A stretch of 6,303 nucleotides of DNA from IDS-8 sp050738315. Lineage in GTDB: Bacteria > Pseudomonadota > Gammaproteobacteria > Steroidobacterales > Woeseiaceae. Location of the stretch: NCBI GenBank assembly GCA_050738315.1, contig JBOHZD010000064.1:1-6303 (forward strand), written 5' to 3'. The notes beneath the pieces are model-generated. The model saw only the letters and a program-made list of their open reading frames with translations. It did not search any database and was not told the DNA's origin. Below are positions 5,805-6,303 of the stretch, in pieces (position 1 is the stretch's first letter; every line of letters begins with the position of its first letter). The translations under genes and the position numbers were made by a program.

Positions 5805-6303
5805 AGTTAACCTGCAAGCTCACCACATCGGCATCGGAGTCGAAATTTCCGTCAAGCAGGTTCGCGGTGGAACCAAGCCGTGCGATGGCAGTGTCGCGGA
5901 TGAATAAATGGGCGTATCCGAGATCAACGGTTATGGATTCATTAAAGCGATGGCTGACGCCCAGTGCCAACCATTGGCGATCATTGTCGGGCAGTCGTGA
6001 CGTGCGCACACCCGCGTCGGGTACGGGCGATTCGTCGTACGCGTAACCGCTGCGAACGGTCCAGCGCTCGTTCAGATCAACAATCACCCCGGCGGAAAGA
6101 CGCCACGAATCGTCCCAGTTCAAGACCTCCGCAGAGCGCGGTGCCAATGGATTGCTGAACTTTACGCGCAACTCCGGAATATCGGCCCAGTCCGTCCAGG
6201 AGACATCGCCCACGACGGATATGTTGTGAGAAAGTCGCTGGAACATGCTGACCGAGGCGGTGTCCGGCAACGACACGCTTGCGGTGATGTCGCTGTCTGC
6301 AAA
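5791..6303 (-). CDS. fadL: FadL/OMPP1-family outer-membrane long-chain fatty acid transporter, 3' part
   Basis: The last 170 residues of a gene whose start lies beyond the right edge; the frame is open to base 6303 (first visible residues FADSDITASVSLPDTASVSM). FadL proteins are 14-stranded outer-membrane beta-barrels that admit long-chain fatty acids. Signatures are the LPDTASVSMFQRLSHN stretch, DVSWTDWADIPELRV, the W-x-L-S-x-G-V strand (WRLSAGVIVDLNERW), RSGYAYDESPVPD, LPDNDRQWLALGVSHRF, and alternating polar/hydrophobic strands including SITVDLGYAHLFI. The protein ends SLQVNYVRR, without the terminal aromatic residue common in outer-membrane barrels. The GTG at 6276 is internal, not a start. 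The stop codon lies inside the first codons of the ligase gene (14-bp overlap), which argues for one operon with translational coupling: uptake followed by activation. Confidence 0.88.
   Translation of the reverse strand, partial: FADSDITASVSLPDTASVSMFQRLSHNISVVGDVSWTDWADIPELRVKFSNPLAPRSAEVLNWDDSWRLSAGVIVDLNERWTVRSGYAYDESPVPDAGVRTSRLPDNDRQWLALGVSHRFNESITVDLGYAHLFIRDTAIARLGSTANLLDGNFDSDADVVSLQVNYVRR
5811..5815 (-). promoter_or_regulatory. Ribosome binding site of the ligase inside the fadL coding end
   Basis: On the minus strand GCAGG lies six bases before the ligase ATG at 5804-5802 and overlaps the fadL codons for Leu-Gln-Val near its C-terminus. With the 14-bp gene overlap it suggests re-initiation by ribosomes finishing fadL. 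Confidence 0.45.

Overview
The window looks like a chromosomal segment of a GC-rich Gram-negative proteobacterium, most likely a gammaproteobacterium. The evidence is an outer-membrane FadL-type porin (so a diderm), a FadD-type acyl-CoA ligase with close similarity to the gammaproteobacterial enzyme, and high GC (about 65-75% in lines sampled by eye from the middle, lower on the right). No rRNA, tRNA, CRISPR array, transposase or phage structural gene was seen.

Layout from left to right. (1) 2-322, plus strand: the 3' part of a small 'phage holin family' (superfamily IV) membrane protein. (2) 323-429: a short gap between convergent genes with no convincing feature. (3) 430-3321, minus strand: a very large patatin-like phospholipase. 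Its catalytic Ser and Asp are separated by about 660 residues that hold roughly nine or ten membrane segments. (4) 3322-3401: an 80-bp divergent control region with a perfect 7-1-7 palindrome and a TATACT box very close to the next gene. (5) 3402-4265, plus strand: an alpha/beta hydrolase with an intact catalytic triad. (6) 4278-4310: a perfect 12-bp inverted repeat of REP/MITE appearance. (7) 4251-5804, minus strand: a FadD-type long-chain acyl-CoA ligase that lost its last ~60 residues exactly where the inverted repeat begins. (8) 5791-6303, minus strand: the C-terminal part of a FadL/OMPP1 outer-membrane fatty-acid transporter, overlapping the ligase start by 14 bp.

Functionally this reads as a lipid-handling neighbourhood. 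FadL would bring long-chain fatty acids across the outer membrane and FadD would activate them to acyl-CoA as they are taken up; the two appear to be one translationally coupled operon. The alpha/beta hydrolase and the membrane-embedded patatin are ester hydrolases that could supply free fatty acids from lipids, but their substrates cannot be read from the sequence. The most noteworthy points are the ligase truncated at a palindromic repeat, removing the catalytic lysine region, and the unusual split-patatin architecture. No wholly new defence or mobile system was identified.
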